NCBI GenBank assembly: GCA_031254175.1
Contig: JAIRUY010000245.1
Span: forward strand, 1-6,987
Source of the DNA: Treponema sp.
GTDB taxonomy: Bacteria; Spirochaetota; Spirochaetia; Treponematales; Breznakiellaceae
Direction: 5' to 3'
Length of the DNA stretch: 6,987 nt
The position numbers were made by a program, and so were the translations under genes. The notes beneath the pieces were generated by a model. It ran no database searches, was not told where the DNA came from, and saw only the letters and a list, made by a program, of their open reading frames with translations. The first letter of the stretch is position 1. Every line of letters begins with the position of its first letter. This document shows, piece after piece, positions 5,359-6,987 of the stretch.

Positions 5359-5805
5359 ATGGGAGTATACGTTCAAGTACTGGCGTTGATTGTCATTGGG
5401 ATATTTTTACTTTGGTTTGGTTATACAATCTTTTTAGGTTCATTTTCACCTTCTTATTCCGGTGTTTCTCCCTGGAGGGACTGGAGAAAAAAAGGAAACG
5501 AATACAGGGGTGAACCCGGAGATCCGCAAATATGCCCAATATGTTCAATGAAACTGGATAAAGGCGAGCTTGTAAAGACTTTAGCTTTTCCGTCCATTAC
5601 CGGCGGCATGGACCGTTTGATGTATATACGCGGCTGTTACAGCTGTCTTCAAAATAATCTGCCGCGGAAGTGTCCAATATGCGGATCCGGCATGAATGAT
5701 AAAGACTTTCTGGTTTCCCGAATGTTTGAACGCCCCAACCGGAAAAACCATGTTCATGTGGTTGGCTGTAATCACTGTAAAAGGACAGGAAGCCTCGCCA
5801 GATAA
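5359..5805 (+). CDS. Membrane-anchored tandem zinc-ribbon protein (uncharacterised)
   Basis: 148 residues. One hydrophobic segment at about 5-27 is followed by a basic stretch (R40, R43, K44, K45, R50), predicting an N-out/C-in anchor with a cytoplasmic tail. The tail carries four CxxC knuckles: CPIC 59-62, CYSC 93-96, CPIC 105-108 and CNHC 137-140. They form two successive CxxC-x(28-30)-CxxC zinc ribbons. The two halves resemble each other (CPIC...lv...f...GC..C), indicating internal duplication. I do not recognise a named family; the zinc binding is a firm inference, the role is not. The start ATG has GAGGG three bases upstream. It is the first gene of a plus-strand unit, with an AAC(3)-family gene 24 bases downstream. 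It may be a scaffold, a nucleic-acid-binding protein or a redox-responsive regulator at the membrane. Confidence 0.85.
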   Translation: MGVYVQVLALIVIGIFLLWFGYTIFLGSFSPSYSGVSPWRDWRKKGNEYRGEPGDPQICPICSMKLDKGELVKTLAFPSITGGMDRLMYIRGCYSCLQNNLPRKCPICGSGMNDKDFLVSRMFERPNRKNHVHVVGCNHCKRTGSLAR

Positions 5806-5829
5806 GTCCAATATTTAAGGTAAAGAGTT

Positions 5830-6612
5830 ATGAATGTAACAAAAATAAAAACTGATCTTTTAAAACTGGGAATAAAAGAAACAGATACGATTGTTGTTCA
5901 TTCCTCTTACAAAGCGCTGTGCGCAGTCAACAGCGGCGGCGAAATTGAAAAGATAGACGGCGGAGCGGAAGCTGTCATTAAAATATTAAAAGAAACGGTA
6001 AAGTTCGGCACATTGATGCTGCCGGCTTTAAGTTATGAAACTGTAAATGCTGAAAACAGGGTTTTCGATGTATTAAACACTCCCTGCTGTGTGGGGGTTT
6101 TGCCGGAAGTTATGCGAAAATCGGAAGGCGTTTACCGGAGCGTTCATCCAACACACAGTATTGCCGTTTGGGGAAAAGACGCGCAGGCAATCGCAGATGC
6201 GCACATTAAGGATTTTACGCCGGCAGGTCCCAATTCGCCCCTGCATGAATTAAAACGAAGAAACGGAAAAATTGTGATGTTGGGGTGTACCCTTAAGCCA
6301 AATACGTCGATGCACGGGATCGAAGAAATGGTTATCCCCGCATACCTTTACGGCGCAAATTACGATTACGTTCTTGTCCTGCCGGACGGAAAATCCGTGA
6401 AAACCAATATACTGTCTCATAATTTTAACAATGTTGAGCAGCGTTATGAAAGAATACTTGATGTGCTTGATAAAACAGACTATACATTCGGAAAAGTTTT
6501 AAATGCGGATTGTTATGTGCTAGACGCACAGGCTGTTTGGGAAAAAGCGTTAAATAAGTTAAAAGAAAATTCTTTGTTTTTTATTGATGCTGCCGGCGGC
6601 AAGACCGGTTGA
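5830..6612 (+). CDS. AAC(3)-family (Antibiotic_NAT) N-acetyltransferase
   Basis: 260 residues, full length for the aminoglycoside 3-N-acetyltransferase family (AAC(3), YokD and FrbF type). These cytoplasmic enzymes transfer an acetyl or similar group from CoA to an amine. Seen: VVHSSYKAL (22-30), GTLMLPALSY (60-69), the GVLPEVMR...YRSVHPTHSIAVWG block (89-115), GPNSPLHEL (133-141) and VMLGCTLKPNTSMHGIEE (149-166). The last contains the family's catalytic His162 and following acidic residues. All key motifs are present, so it should be catalytically competent. AAGG lies nine bases before the ATG. The downstream DUF4127 gene is tightly coupled, and there are no mobile-element marks around it. 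Family members in metabolic clusters act on non-drug amines, so resistance should not be assumed; acetylation of an amino sugar is a reasonable inference. Confidence 0.9.
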   Translation: MNVTKIKTDLLKLGIKETDTIVVHSSYKALCAVNSGGEIEKIDGGAEAVIKILKETVKFGTLMLPALSYETVNAENRVFDVLNTPCCVGVLPEVMRKSEGVYRSVHPTHSIAVWGKDAQAIADAHIKDFTPAGPNSPLHELKRRNGKIVMLGCTLKPNTSMHGIEEMVIPAYLYGANYDYVLVLPDGKSVKTNILSHNFNNVEQRYERILDVLDKTDYTFGKVLNADCYVLDAQAVWEKALNKLKENSLFFIDAAGGKTG

Positions 6613-6614
6613 TC

Positions 6615-6987
6615 ATGAAAACTCTTCTTCTGCCGCTGGATGAAAGGCCCTGTAACTATGTGTTACCGCAAATGATTGGGAACAGCAATAGTGAAATCAG
6701 GGTCATCGTGCCGGACAGGAATATTCTGGGAGACAAGAAAAGGGCGGCGGACGCAAAAGAAATTGAGCTGTTCTTAATCAACAATGCGGCGGATTGCGCA
6801 AATATTGTTATGTCAATTGATATGCTTGTCTATGGCGGATTAGTTCCGTCAAGGCTTCATTATTTAAACAGGGAAGAAGCATTATCACGTCTTAAAGTGA
6901 TTACGAAAATAAAAAGCAAATATCCAAATGTCAAAATATATGCTTTTAACTGCGTTATGAGAACGCCGCAGTACGACTCAAACGATG
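6615..6987 (+). CDS. DUF4127 family protein, N-terminal part
   Basis: The first 124 residues of a DUF4127 protein (family members are about 500 residues); the rest lies beyond the right edge. Seen: the family opening LLLPLDERPCNY (4-15), VPDRNILGDKK (32-42), the SIDMLVYGGLVPSRLH block (67-82), and the RTPQY segment at 116-120. There is no signal peptide, so it is probably cytoplasmic. The ATG is two bases after the stop of the acetyltransferase gene and has no clear ribosome-binding site, so translation probably depends on termination-reinitiation and keeps the two products in step. The biochemical function of the family is not known to me. The coupling suggests a shared substrate or pathway with the acetyltransferase. 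Confidence 0.88.
   Translation, partial: MKTLLLPLDERPCNYVLPQMIGNSNSEIRVIVPDRNILGDKKRAADAKEIELFLINNAADCANIVMSIDMLVYGGLVPSRLHYLNREEALSRLKVITKIKSKYPNVKIYAFNCVMRTPQYDSND

Noticed and set aside
5581..5811. Minus-strand 76-codon frame opposite the zinc-ribbon gene
   Set aside because: The CxxC pattern and duplication show the plus-strand frame is the real one.
5830..6612. Acquired aminoglycoside-resistance gene
   Set aside because: No integron, transposase or flanking repeats; it is embedded in an operon with DUF4127, and the family includes many non-resistance enzymes.

Overview
The window looks like a piece of a free-living or gut spirochaete chromosome, most likely Treponema or a close relative. 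This is inferred from the mix of genes: a flagellar anti-sigma factor behind a sigma-28-type promoter, an RsmI just upstream of it, and two lineage-style orphan proteins. No single gene proves the taxon. The window holds eight protein genes, of which two are cut by the window edges. I see no rRNA, tRNA, CRISPR array or insertion sequence. No intergenic gap exceeds 300 bases.

Left block (1-986, minus strand): rbsD, a sugar pyranase (mutarotase), is followed 21 bases later by an aroE-family dehydrogenase that runs off the left edge. The AroE-like protein keeps the catalytic Lys and Asp but has lost the shikimate-binding serines. The pair therefore looks more like a carbohydrate or polyol catabolic operon than aromatic biosynthesis. 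A perfect 6+4+6 palindrome sits just upstream of rbsD.

Centre-left (987-2985): divergent from rbsD is a long orphan gene (about 540 residues, with a predicted coiled-coil middle). It is driven by a near-consensus sigma-70 promoter whose -35 box coincides with the most upstream possible start codon, so that start can be excluded if the promoter is real. The gene ends in a convergent region with two adjacent long hairpins. One is a symmetric bidirectional terminator; the other has no obvious terminator logic.

Centre-right (2986-5249, minus strand): an iron-alcohol-dehydrogenase-fold protein that has lost most of its metal ligands and its nucleotide and phosphate loops (probable pseudoenzyme), then flgM, then rsmI. 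A strong terminator separates flgM from the dehydrogenase-like gene. flgM has its own sigma-28-type promoter in the short rsmI-flgM gap, so the anti-sigma factor is probably made under control of the sigma factor it inhibits.

Right block (5359-6987, plus strand): a tight three-gene operon. It encodes a membrane-anchored protein with two tandem zinc ribbons, an AAC(3)-family N-acetyltransferase, and the start of a DUF4127 protein whose ATG lies 2 bases after the preceding stop. The AAC(3)/DUF4127 coupling suggests joint action on an amino sugar or similar metabolite rather than drug resistance.

The best leads are the degenerate Fe-ADH protein, the AroE homologue with an altered pocket beside RbsD, the zinc-ribbon/AAC(3)/DUF4127 operon, and the sigma-28 flgM promoter. 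No complete, clearly new defence or mobile system is visible.
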